DNA of 64,000 bases from Chaetoceros tenuissimus (taxonomy: Eukaryota > Bacillariophyta > Thalassiosirophyceae > Chaetocerotales > Chaetocerotaceae): assembly GCA_021927905.1 (NCBI GenBank), contig BLLK01000047.1, forward strand, positions 124,001 through 188,000. Reading direction: 5' to 3'. The translations under genes and the position numbers were made by a program. Under the pieces are notes generated by a model. The model did no database searches. It was not told the origin of the DNA and saw nothing but the letters and a program-made list of their open reading frames with translations. Numbering within the stretch: the first letter of the stretch is position 1; every line of letters starts with the position of its first letter. Shown piece by piece: positions 51,602 to 61,845 of the stretch.

Positions 51602-53911
51602 CTAATGCGGGTTGATGTCGAAACTTTCCAATCCTGTTGCTTCTGTATCACTCGGAGCTGACTGTTTTGTTATTGTACCAAGATCATAAACAGTAGCCCC
51701 TTTATCGATGCCATCTTCCTCAGCTGTCAAAATTTTACTCTCTACAGACGTATCATCAAAATAATCTAATTTCATCATTGCATTGTCTTCGTCGACTTTA
51801 TTTGCTGTTGACTGCTTTGTTGCAATACTAAGGTCATAAATGGTTGTACCGGCTTCCTTTGCTGACAACGTTTCATTGTCTTCGAATATATCCAAATCTC
51901 CTTCTCTCTGTACATTATCTTCTTCAACTGCATTTGGATTCATTCTTAGACAACTTTTGTCATTCTTGGCACTCACTGGAATTGATGCTCTTGATCCTTT
52001 CAAAATGACAACAACAATGTAAATTACCTTCAAAGTGATAATCATCGCCAATGGAATCATCATATCTCGTGTCACTGTATTTCTGTTTTCAAACTGTGGT
52101 AAAATACGATGAAGAACATCTAGTATCTTGGAGCTATCGCCGTCTTCTATGCATATTGGTTCATTTGGATTCTCCTCAGGGAAGCATGGCTCAAATTTCG
52201 CATCGCTATAGTTTAGATAGAACATACTGCGGATGTAGTAGCTGAATGGTGTAATGTAGTAGAATAATTTCAGTGGCCAAAGTAGATCCTCTACAGGTAA
52301 AAAGAGTCCAGAGAAGAGAAAAGATATAATCCACAATGATAGATAGAACATTACACCAATGATTGGATTAGTCAAAAGAGATGCGAGAAGCTCTGCGGCT
52401 GTCTCATAGAGGTATGCAATAATAGACCAGAAAAGAAAAGCTTCCGCAAATTTCCCAAGTGGATACTTTTGCATTATGTACGCTGGAATCATGAGAGCAC
52501 TCAGACCATAAATCACCATGTATCCCAATGTTAAAATGATTTTGGCTGTGAGGTATGTACCTGGGTGGATAACACCGTTTCTCTGTTCATTGCGAATTTT
52601 TGACAACTCGTCATTTAGAACAAAGACTGCACCAGCACCCACTGGAAAAAGGGGTCGATATGTTAAGCAAACCAGTACATGTATGAAAAAATATAAATTC
52701 AAATTCGTTAGACTTACTGATTGCTGGAATACCAGCAAACCAAACAATTAGCCATGCCTTGGACATGACCTGATCTTGAACGTAATTTCTCGCCTTCCAG
52801 TACACTGTTGCAAATACACCGTTCAGTACTAATACCGCAATGCATCTCCCTATGTAGAGTATTGGCTATGACCGGACATGGAAGTGAGCTTTAGTATTGA
52901 AGATGAGTCTTTTTCATTCATTGAGACATCCTCTTTACTTACATCTCGTGAAATCATTAGAAAATGTCGTTTGAGTAGCCATTTTGTTTCGTCCAAACGT
53001 GATTTGAACGTGCTGAAGTAGACAGAATCTACTGACTCTTCTTCTACCATTTCTCTTTTGACCTCTATCTGAGGTCTTCTTTCCCATATCTGCAAGATAT
53101 CCATTACCTTTTCAACAGAACCAAAATCTGAATTCAATAAGCGTAAATAATGCTCTGATGGATTGGTCATGCTAGGAAGAGGGTATCCAAGGCTTGAGAA
53201 ATATCCTTGAGCCGATGCAGTCCCTCCAATATATGCTACCTTCCCCATCGATAACAGAATCAATTTGTTGAAGCATTCAAGGAATATGGTGGTAGAAGGT
53301 TGATGAATGGTACAAACGATTGTAATATTTTCTTCATCGGCAATTTTGCGTAGGGTTCCACAAACGCTTTCTGCTGATGCACTATCTAATCCGCTGGTTA
53401 CCTCGTCTAGAAACAAGACTTCAGGTTGTTTCATCAGTGCAATAGCTAGAGACAAACGCCTTTGTTGGCCTCCACTAAGATTTTTGTTCATTGTGTCTTT
53501 TGCAGTCGAGAGGCCGACTTCGTTTAGTACAGCATCCAGTCTGTCTTCTATTTTGATGGTACTAGAAGATTTATTTCCAAAGATTTTTGCCGCGAAAAAG
53601 CAGGTTTCTCTTACTTTCAAATACGGCCAATTGGAATCATACTGCTCTACAAGAAAACACTCTTCCTTGAATGTTTTATCACTCATGTGTCTATTGTCAA
53701 GTTTAATTTCTCCACTAAGCTCGCCGTAGTTTGCTTTCAAGCATAGTACATTCAGAAGTGTTGTCTTGCCACTTCCACTCGGACCCATGACAGCACAAAC
53801 ATCTCCCTTCGTCAAAGTTCCAGAAACATTTTCTAGAATACATTTCTTTTTCCCTTTCCTACCAGCTTTCAATGTCAGCCCTTTGAAGTACAAATTTCCT
53901 CTTTCATTCAT
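51602..53911 (-). CDS. ABCG-type half-transporter
   Basis: Model complement(join(51602-52641, 52718-52865, 52943-53911)), 718 residues; introns of 76 and 77 bp keep the frame. N-terminal nucleotide-binding domain: Walker A GPSGSGKT (43-50), signature LSGGQQRRLS, Walker B VLFLDEVTSGLDS, switch His in CTIHQPS. A linker is followed by the ABC2 membrane domain in exons 2-3: YIGRCIAVLVLNGVFA, AWLIVWFAGIPAI, a GAVFVLNDELSKIRNEQRNG re-entrant-like helix, ILTLGYMVIYGLSALMIPAY, and further spans. NBD-before-TMD order defines the ABCG (White/ABCG2) family, exporters of lipids, sterols or hydrophobic compounds after homo- or heterodimerisation. The C-terminal tail has two related acidic segments (TTIYDLSIATKQS, ATVYDLGTITKQS). 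Confidence 0.9.
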
Positions 53912-54494
53912 TTCTATCTTCTTTTATTTCACAGATAGCTCTGTGAAAATTCTGACATGTATTTCGCCACTGCAATACTATGGTAAAGAAGGGAAGAACT
54001 GTACATTTCAGAATATGAGAAGCCCAGAAACATCAAATGTTCTTGATACGACAAATGTCTCGGACAGACATGAGAAAGGGTCTAATTGACTCCTGTCAAG
54101 ATTTTAGATCTTCCCATAGCTAAAATAATTTTTTCTTCTTCGGATGAAGTGAAGAGTGAAGAACCTCTACTAGGAGGAAAATATCACTTTTATTGTGCCC
54201 GCCTTCTACCTTTTCTTGTTCCATAAAGTACCAGTATAATGCGCTACTAGTTTCAAATGGGTGCATGTCGACATCACATCTTCATTCAGAGGATTTATCT
54301 CCAATTTCTCCCATTCTTAAAGATACAAAGTGAGACGTGACAACAGCTCGCAGACAGCGCTCAGAAAAAATCCACTGATTCACTCAGAAGTGAGCAGAAC
54401 CGCGAATATAGGGAATACTCAATTTGAGAAGCCACTTGATTGTTTCCTCTTTGAATGATACATTTCGAAAAGTACAATTCTTTACATAATCTTC
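53912..54494. other. Promoter region shared by ABCG and the right kinase-like gene
   Basis: 583 bp between divergent genes. 54056-54494 mirrors 50045-50483 (left arm); the remainder is unique. Confidence 0.6.
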
Positions 54495-55842
54495 ATGTTA
54501 CGACGAAAGAGGGAGACGCCACCCGTCCCAGACGAGGTTGGTACGAGAGATGCCAAGAAGGATGCCGGTGTGCATTGGGGAGAAAGAAAACTCAATAATA
54601 ACATTCAAGTGACATCACACTGGTGTCAATTTTATTCAAAAAGCAATGTTATTCTCGTCCTAACAGTGGTCATGATGGCTCTATACGCATCCACTGTCCA
54701 TGTGATCAATGATGAAAATGCAGTTCGTACTCGAGAAGAGAAGGATAGCAAGTCGAGGTTGAGGATTTCTAGTCCGTGTATACCAAACGAACATGGAACT
54801 GTAGAAGATATTGATATGAACACAAGCGGTGGCAAAAATCATGACGGAAGTAATAGGAATAAATCTGATGGCAGAACAATGCTTCAAAATGATCCCAACG
54901 ATATTTCGTGGATGGATCATGTTCAACTAGGCGAATGGATTGGGTCGGGAGGATGGTCAGATGCATTCGAAGCCATTATAGACAATGAGTACAATCCTAC
55001 CAACAAGAGTTATATCATTAAATTCACTGGCGACACAGAGGCTGACGGTGATGTCGACTATGCCAAGTCTGCCATTACAGCTGTAGAAGCTTTGAAACGT
55101 CTCTCGCCTCATCCGAGCATTCCTGAAAACCTCTTTTTTGTACCAAGTACTCCCAATCCATTTTTCAACAGATACCAATTACCCAAACAACCCATGTCGG
55201 TGGATGAATCTACTGGAACAAAAGAAATGCAAGGAAATAAAATACTGAACTCAACAAATATGGCAATTCAAGTGTGTGAAAGAGTCACTCGAACTCACAA
55301 TCATAAGTATGGAAAAATGCCTGGAGGAAAAATGCGATGTTTCCTTCATCGCCTCTTCGATTTCTTGGACTATGCCCATTCAAAAAACATCATGATAATA
55401 GATATAGCTCTTCAAAATATGATATTACAGGATGGGGTTCTAAAATTTATAGACTGGAGTGATGCAGCGATTTTTGAAGGGAGAAATGAACGTAAACGTA
55501 GATTGTCAAAGAATATAACGTTGCCATACGCAATATGTTCGGCTGGTCAATGCACAGATGGAGTAAAGCGTGACTATGATAATGTACATGAACATGATGT
55601 GAGTTCGTTAGGCCCGCGCATATCTAGAATGTTGGAAGATTATGATGATATAGACGCTGGTTATGACGAAGAGCAAAAGTTTTATAAGAAGCATGGCAAA
55701 TATTTCATCAACCACCGAGATCGTCATTTGATTCAAAATATGACGAATATGATGAGCGAGGAACGGCCGACACTGAGATGGCTGTTGGATAACCATGATT
55801 ATTTTTCTGAAGACACTTCCAATTGTACTCTTGTATGGTGAA
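54056..55842 (+). repeat. Right arm of the large inverted duplication
   Basis: Inverse partner of 48745-50483, separated by a 3.57-kb spacer holding the secreted-protein and ABCG genes. The arms end within a few bases of the kinase stop codons on the outer side and at TGTCTCGGACAGACAT on the inner side. Confidence 0.9.
54495..55841 (+). CDS. Lumenal protein-kinase-like protein, right copy
   Basis: 448 residues. Same layout as the left copy: cytoplasmic RRKRE, signal-anchor at about 50-68 (NVILVLTVVMMALYAS), acidic stem, and kinase-like lumenal domain. GEWIGSGGWSDAF lies at about 146, YIIKFTG near 172, IMIIDIALQNMIL with Asp/Asn at normal spacing near 302-307, and FIDWSD near 318. It has an extra stem segment (NTSGGKNHDGSNRNKSDG) absent from the left copy. 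Sequence identity to the left copy is high, with changes spread through the protein but not in the kept catalytic-type residues. A secretory-pathway kinase (Fam20C-like location, not family) is inferred. Confidence 0.65.
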   Translation: MLRRKRETPPVPDEVGTRDAKKDAGVHWGERKLNNNIQVTSHWCQFYSKSNVILVLTVVMMALYASTVHVINDENAVRTREEKDSKSRLRISSPCIPNEHGTVEDIDMNTSGGKNHDGSNRNKSDGRTMLQNDPNDISWMDHVQLGEWIGSGGWSDAFEAIIDNEYNPTNKSYIIKFTGDTEADGDVDYAKSAITAVEALKRLSPHPSIPENLFFVPSTPNPFFNRYQLPKQPMSVDESTGTKEMQGNKILNSTNMAIQVCERVTRTHNHKYGKMPGGKMRCFLHRLFDFLDYAHSKNIMIIDIALQNMILQDGVLKFIDWSDAAIFEGRNERKRRLSKNITLPYAICSAGQCTDGVKRDYDNVHEHDVSSLGPRISRMLEDYDDIDAGYDEEQKFYKKHGKYFINHRDRHLIQNMTNMMSEERPTLRWLLDNHDYFSEDTSNCTLVW

Positions 55843-56293
55843 GACTGGAACAATCATATTACTTGTGTGATTTTATTTATAATATAATATGATAACAAAA
55901 GAAACTTTGTGTTCATTTTCATTTTTTTTCTCAACAGAATAAGGCAGCACAATGATCAAATACACATTTTGAAAACATGAGCAGAGACGACAAATGTCCC
56001 TGAAAGACACCAGAAAAGCCTTATTGACTTGTGTCGCCAATTCATATCTTCCATCGCTAAAATTTCACTCTTCAACTACAGGATACATACATCTGCTGCT
56101 ACCTATCAAAGAACAAATGGAAGTTCCAAAAGATGGAAACTTATTGAACACATCTGCTACTCTAAGAACAGATGGAAGTTCCAAAAGATACGAGCTAATT
56201 GAAGTCATGTATGCTTTCTAGCTGGCTTTGACATTCACATATTCAAGTTTGACATTCACATATCCTTTGTAACAAAGATATCTTAGCTTCACC
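55842..56293 (+). other. Intergenic with a decayed copy of the kinase upstream segment
   Basis: 55975-56050 (GACGACAAATGTC..TATTGACTTGTGTC..CATCGCTAAAAT) aligns to 54045-54125, so a third, degenerate copy of the inner arm end lies directly upstream of the oxidase fusion gene. Also two copies of AGATGGAAGTTCCAAAAGAT-like sequence (56115 and 56169). Confidence 0.6.
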
Positions 56294-59200
56294 ATGTCTC
56301 CCAAAGAAACAGAAGGAGAAATAAAAGTAAACGATGTTTCTCAAATGTCATCATCAACCGTTTCAAGAATCATATTTCCAAGAAATGAACAAGATGTCAA
56401 AGAGATTCTTCAATCCGCATACGAATTGAAAAAAAGAATTGGTATCAGAGGTACCAAGCATTCAATGGGAGGTCACTCTATCCCATCGAATACAGGATGG
56501 CAGATTGACACAAAGTTTTTGAGAAGAGTGGAATACAATCCTGATTTTCCGAATCAAGTCAAGTGTCAACCGGGAGCTACTTGGGCTGATTTAATTTCGT
56601 TATTGAATAAATATGGAAAAGCTCCGAGGACTATGCAGTCTTATTGTACCTTTAGTGTCGGTGGTACACTCGCTGTGAATGCACATGGGATTACTACAGA
56701 TTACTGTCTAGCTGAGAGTGTTTTGGAAATGAGACTTGCCCGAGTGAATACCAAAGGCAAAGCGGAAATTAGAACATGTCGTGCACCGGACCTTACAACT
56801 AATGCAAATTCTATAGAAAGTGAATTATTTCGATCCACTATTGGCGGATATGGATTGTTTGGTATCATGACGGAAGTAACTCTGAAAGTAGTGGATAACG
56901 TGCACTTGGAATTAGATAGCATGATCCTATCACTTCAATGTCCAGATATGGAAGAAGAATCGGAATTTGTACGTATTTATGATAATTGTCGAGGACAAGA
57001 TCAACATTTTGTCGATGGAGAACTCTCACTTGGAAGCACTGGTTTGGGAGCTGTTGAAATTAAAATTGCTAGAATGAATACCATCAATCTAGAGAAAGCT
57101 TCTTTATATGTCTTTCGAAGAAACTCAGATGCGTCTTCTGTATCCGATCTTCCAGTGGCACCAAGAGAACTTACTCCTACTTCGAGATTGTTATATAAAT
57201 GGCTTTTACCATTGGCAAAAGAAATGAGGTATTCCAAGGAAGAGAAATCTGGAGAAGCCTTGGATTGGAATCAGAATGATATAATGACCAAAAATCATCT
57301 TTTGTATGAAAGTGCTGTTCCCATGGCAACTCTTTACAATCCTTTAGTGAAAAAGAATGATACTTTTGTGTTGCAAGAATTCTTTTGTCCGCATGATAAA
57401 TTTTCGGAATGGATTGAGCAGGCCAAACCAATCTACAAGGAATTAGAGAGGGAACAGCATAAAAAGGAGCAAGAAATTATTTTGCTCAATACAACTATAC
57501 GTTATGTGGAAAAGGATGACTCTACAGTGTTAAGTTATAGTCGTGATGAAAAGGGATCATTTGCATTTGTGCTCTACTTTCGTATTGATATTGATGAAGA
57601 AGTGGAAAAACGATTAGGTGTCATTCACAATAAGCTCGCGGAAATCACAGTTAGCTTAGGTGGTACCTTCTATTTACCATATCGAAGATGCTATTCTCAA
57701 GAGTTATTGAAAAGGGCTTATCCTATGATTGGAGATTTTGCAAAATTAAAGGAGAAATATGATCCGCATACTTTATTTGGAAATCCATGGTTTGACGAGT
57801 ATGTTCTTCCGCATTGCTCGAAAGAGTATCAAGTGAAATGGACTTTGTTGCAGCGGCAAGCGAAGAATCGACTAGAGAAAACTGGATCCATTATGGATGC
57901 AAGTAAATTTTCTTCGTGGCTGCCTCGATGTGATCAGTCGACCTTGATTAGGAGAAACAATAGTTATAGAACTCTCCTTCGATCCAAAACTATGCGTGAT
58001 GATTTTAGACAAAAGTTTTTGGTAAACATTTTCCATTTGGCAGATCCAAATGAAGTTATGAGAGCCATGACTAGATTTGCATGGGATCCTAGAAACACCG
58101 ACGATTTTCACATCTACAAATGTTTATTCAAATATTTCAATGGCAATGAAAGAGGTGCTATAACCAAGGTACAGCAAAATCTTCGAGCTTTAGAGCAACT
58201 GAATCAACAGAAGAATGAGCTCACCAAGGAGACAGTAAGCATATTATCAAAGCTGGGGAAGGTCGATTCTATTCATTCATATGCATGCTTTGGAGATAAT
58301 GGAAAGACCGTCCACCGTTTTATCAAAGAATTATCTATTGTCGGGATGATCTATGTCGTCCATGATGCTGATATTGACAAAGAGAATAATTACATGCCTG
58401 ATCTAACTACTGTCCTTGAAAGGGGTTCTTTGAACTCAGTAGCAGACAAACAGATCAAGTATGACTATATGTCGGATAATGCCGCATTGAAATTATCATG
58501 CATTCCTTCTGGTTCTGTCGATCTGATCACGATGAACCAAGGCCTGCATCACATTCCCATCGAGAAACTACATGGCTTTCTAGTCGAGGTAAATAGAATT
58601 CTTAGTCCAAGTGGAGTTTTCATCCTTCGAGAGCATGATTTAGAAGTGAAACAAGGAGATGGAAAGGTTCCGTATGCTATGTTAGATTTAGCCCATTCTG
58701 TCTTCAATGCAGTCACTGGTGTACCTCTAGCAGAGGAACAAAAAGAAATAAGAGCTTTCAGGTCTATAAGTGAATGGCGGGAGATAGTTGAAAAAGTTGG
58801 ATTCCTAGATACAAGGATATATGAAGTTGAAGAAGGTGACCCAACATGGGACGAGATGATGGCTTTCATCAAAAATGTTGAAGGAGATGTTGAGTCACCT
58901 ACAATGCAAAAAGGACAAGTATGCAAAAGTGGGTCTAATGAATATCCCCCAATGAAAGAGTTGGTTGCCACTCTTTTGCAGCAAATACCACAAGCATCCT
59001 TGAATTTCGCAATGAATTTGCTTGATTATATTAACGCCTGGTTACCAAAGATTGAAAGTGCAATATCATACAAGCTCTTGAATGGAATTCCAGAGCTCAT
59101 AAAAGAGGCTAATTTGAATCCATCGGTGTCAAGGGATATTATAAAGCAGGTAGTAAATGTGATTGAGCCTTCTGTTGGTGAGATTATTAGACAAATTCAA

Positions 59201-61351
59201 GTATTAGCCAAGGGAGCTCGCGATATGTTTGCGAAAGCTGAACCGAAAGAATACTTCAAGTTGTTCAAAATGGGAAACGAAGTATTTCTGATACTTCCAT
59301 ACCTCGCTAAAAAGGTACACTTGAATAGAGAAATGTGCAGTGATGTTGAGATTATTCTTGTCGATTTTGTAAAAACGAAATTATCTTTTCTTTTGCCCCA
59401 AGAGATGCAGGAAGAAAGTAATTTGGAATCGGGTGGTGTTTCGAACGAGGCAGAGGAAAGTATGGATGAAAATAATATCTCTACTGATGAAGTTCAGGAA
59501 ATGTTGATAAAACTTTCTCAAGAAATTCCAGAACTGCTTGATCCTCAAAAGCTAGTAGCAGAAAGCGGCTTCTCTTTAATGCAACAAACTGCGATACTTG
59601 GTAGAATTGGTGCAAGTGACATTGAATCCACAGCACAAATATTGTCTAATTACCTGACTCCAGAGATTTGGAATGGGATGAAAAATCATTTGACAAATGT
59701 TATCGACTCTCGTGACTTGCCTACCAAGGCAAGGCTTCTCTCGTCAAACGATAATCATCCTTGGTACCGTGTCCTCAGAACATTTCTTCAAAGTCCGCGT
59801 GTGCTGCTAAATCAACAAGCCACAAGAACTTTGAAATTCATGGGATTAAATGAGCTTCTTGTCATTTACAAACAGGCAAAGAGAGATCATGAGACACTCC
59901 GTTTTTCTTCTTCTGATCAATTTACACTTCAATATCTTGATGAATCCGATCGAAGTATAGCAGATTTGAACAAAGATTGGAGAGCAGACGTTGTCAAGAA
60001 AGTAATTACATTTGACAATGGCTACCGGTACTGCTTGCATGATGTTGCAGAGATAATCGAGGCCAAGTTTGGATACAAAAGTATAACTAGCCGAAAGGTT
60101 GATGTTACCAAAGAGCTAAGAGACTTGCACAAGCAAATTCACAAGAATTTAAGCGATGAAAGTATAAACACTACAAAAACATCTGACAACAAGTACCATC
60201 ATATTGGGTTCCTTCCCTTAGATGAGGAAAAATTGATTGAAATGAGAAACAAAGGGGATGCTCAAAAAGAGCTTGGGGACAGTTTGCGCAGAAGTCTTGT
60301 TAATGTTGCAACCTTGGGAGCTGCGGGAAATAATCAACTGAAAATAACGTATCGAAAGATTTCAGTCTCTACCCAAGTTTCAACTGGAAGCCAGGTGATG
60401 TCAACGTTAGATAGAGGCTTCATTGAAAATCTTGGATCCCTATCTGAATCTGTTTGTGCAATGCTCGAAGGGAAAGGCATTGTAAGATCAGATTTACACC
60501 CTCTTGATGGGGTGTGGACTTGGTTCAAGCTAAACGAATGGATGCAAGTAGAGATGCTCGATGAACTTGTGAAGAGTCTTGAACATACACCTTGGTACAG
60601 GTTTCCTTACATGGGATTCCTAGGAACATATTTCAAAGTTTTCAAGAAGCAAACAGAGATTGTGAAAGAAAAGTATGGAGTAGAAAGCGCATATGCGAGC
60701 GGTGCTTTCATAGTCAACTTTGTACCAGCTATTGTAATGTCCATGCTTTTTGCGCAGCTCAAGATGCTTGCTTTCCCACTCGAAATGACTATGCCAGAAG
60801 ATGGCTATGATCATGATCCAAGTAGATTCCTTGAAGAAGTACTTTTACATATCAATTTTGACGATAGAGATGCTATAGCTGATCTTGATGGCTTTTGCAA
60901 GTCAAACATTCACCCGAAAATTGTAAAGGCAGCACTACTTTCAAACAATTTTGCCCTTATCTCTACTCCTCCATTCAAAGCTATGGGTGAAATATTGAAA
61001 AAGATATCAGTACAATATCCAACTGCAAGAGTGTTTCAAATATCCAATCAAAAAGAAGTCCAAGTAAGAGTCTCAAAAAGTTTTCTTTCAAACAATGACG
61101 CAAAGCAAGAGGCAGAGGTTGAATTTGAACGATTGAAAAGTCTCGCTGGATGTAAAGTCATGATGGACTTTGCATGGCCCAGTACATATTTTAATCGGAA
61201 AAGAAATGAAAATGACACTCATGATATGAGTGGACAAGGAAAGACATTTTACTGTTTGGAAGTCAAGTGCATCGCATTGTTGGATCTTTTCCGATTATGC
61301 AGCATGCTAGACCATTTTGAAGTCGATCAAGTGTTTGACTTTTGGAACTAA
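56294..61351 (+). CDS. FAD-linked oxidase / methyltransferase fusion with long unassigned C-terminus
   Basis: 1685 residues in one exon. Residues about 25-215 form a PCMH-type FAD-binding domain: IFPRNEQDVKEILQSA, GIRGTKHSMGGHS (FAD diphosphate loop, His candidate for covalent flavin), TWADLISLL, FSVGGTLAVNAHGI, GGYGLFGIMTEVTL. Residues to about 505 are an aldonolactone-oxidase-like C-domain ending KYDPHTLFGNPWF, as in gulonolactone and arabinonolactone oxidases. Residues about 655-870 are a SAM-dependent methyltransferase-like domain with VDLITMNQGLHHIP and VNRILSPSGVFILREHD (class I motif post-I/II-III). Residues 880-1685 are helical, with an acidic linker near 1040-1075 and PWYRVLRTFLQSP / TPWYRFPYMGFLG motifs; no family recognised. 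No signal peptide. Substrate unknown; oxidation followed by methylation of one small molecule is a plausible inference. Confidence 0.8.
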   Translation: MSPKETEGEIKVNDVSQMSSSTVSRIIFPRNEQDVKEILQSAYELKKRIGIRGTKHSMGGHSIPSNTGWQIDTKFLRRVEYNPDFPNQVKCQPGATWADLISLLNKYGKAPRTMQSYCTFSVGGTLAVNAHGITTDYCLAESVLEMRLARVNTKGKAEIRTCRAPDLTTNANSIESELFRSTIGGYGLFGIMTEVTLKVVDNVHLELDSMILSLQCPDMEEESEFVRIYDNCRGQDQHFVDGELSLGSTGLGAVEIKIARMNTINLEKASLYVFRRNSDASSVSDLPVAPRELTPTSRLLYKWLLPLAKEMRYSKEEKSGEALDWNQNDIMTKNHLLYESAVPMATLYNPLVKKNDTFVLQEFFCPHDKFSEWIEQAKPIYKELEREQHKKEQEIILLNTTIRYVEKDDSTVLSYSRDEKGSFAFVLYFRIDIDEEVEKRLGVIHNKLAEITVSLGGTFYLPYRRCYSQELLKRAYPMIGDFAKLKEKYDPHTLFGNPWFDEYVLPHCSKEYQVKWTLLQRQAKNRLEKTGSIMDASKFSSWLPRCDQSTLIRRNNSYRTLLRSKTMRDDFRQKFLVNIFHLADPNEVMRAMTRFAWDPRNTDDFHIYKCLFKYFNGNERGAITKVQQNLRALEQLNQQKNELTKETVSILSKLGKVDSIHSYACFGDNGKTVHRFIKELSIVGMIYVVHDADIDKENNYMPDLTTVLERGSLNSVADKQIKYDYMSDNAALKLSCIPSGSVDLITMNQGLHHIPIEKLHGFLVEVNRILSPSGVFILREHDLEVKQGDGKVPYAMLDLAHSVFNAVTGVPLAEEQKEIRAFRSISEWREIVEKVGFLDTRIYEVEEGDPTWDEMMAFIKNVEGDVESPTMQKGQVCKSGSNEYPPMKELVATLLQQIPQASLNFAMNLLDYINAWLPKIESAISYKLLNGIPELIKEANLNPSVSRDIIKQVVNVIEPSVGEIIRQIQVLAKGARDMFAKAEPKEYFKLFKMGNEVFLILPYLAKKVHLNREMCSDVEIILVDFVKTKLSFLLPQEMQEESNLESGGVSNEAEESMDENNISTDEVQEMLIKLSQEIPELLDPQKLVAESGFSLMQQTAILGRIGASDIESTAQILSNYLTPEIWNGMKNHLTNVIDSRDLPTKARLLSSNDNHPWYRVLRTFLQSPRVLLNQQATRTLKFMGLNELLVIYKQAKRDHETLRFSSSDQFTLQYLDESDRSIADLNKDWRADVVKKVITFDNGYRYCLHDVAEIIEAKFGYKSITSRKVDVTKELRDLHKQIHKNLSDESINTTKTSDNKYHHIGFLPLDEEKLIEMRNKGDAQKELGDSLRRSLVNVATLGAAGNNQLKITYRKISVSTQVSTGSQVMSTLDRGFIENLGSLSESVCAMLEGKGIVRSDLHPLDGVWTWFKLNEWMQVEMLDELVKSLEHTPWYRFPYMGFLGTYFKVFKKQTEIVKEKYGVESAYASGAFIVNFVPAIVMSMLFAQLKMLAFPLEMTMPEDGYDHDPSRFLEEVLLHINFDDRDAIADLDGFCKSNIHPKIVKAALLSNNFALISTPPFKAMGEILKKISVQYPTARVFQISNQKEVQVRVSKSFLSNNDAKQEAEVEFERLKSLAGCKVMMDFAWPSTYFNRKRNENDTHDMSGQGKTFYCLEVKCIALLDLFRLCSMLDHFEVDQVFDFWN

Positions 61352-61845
61352 TGAAGTGGATGAGACTTATTTATCATAATTGTTGTTGTTGTTATATGTA
61401 AAAGAGAAGAAATGGACATGTATATATTTTCATCATTCATTTCGCAATTACGCATTTTTGGAAAAATTTGTCATGCCTACCCTTTCTTGTGTATTTTATC
61501 GTATAATCTATCATTCCTTCGATTTCAACAATTTTTATACTTCTGTAAAGGGATTCACTGTGTTAGAGTTTTTAATGATTGTATGAACCTGGAGCTTATT
61601 TCTCGCTTTATTTCCAAATCAAAAATATATATATATTTTAAAATGAAATTCTCCCTCATCGAACTATTTTAGTCAATAGATCCTTGTTTGACACTGTCAA
61701 AAGACATTTCAAGTTGTCAAATTCATAGAGAAAGAAAAACGTCAGAGATGAAAGAATTGAACAGTGGTTTTCCTATTTATGCCCATAGACATATCTAATA
61801 CACTGTTTTGTACCATCTCAGCTTTCACATATTCCGGATTTGATA
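61352..61845. other. Intergenic, no gene seen
   Basis: About 490 bp, AT-rich, between two forward genes. Short ORFs lack features. Confidence 0.5.
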
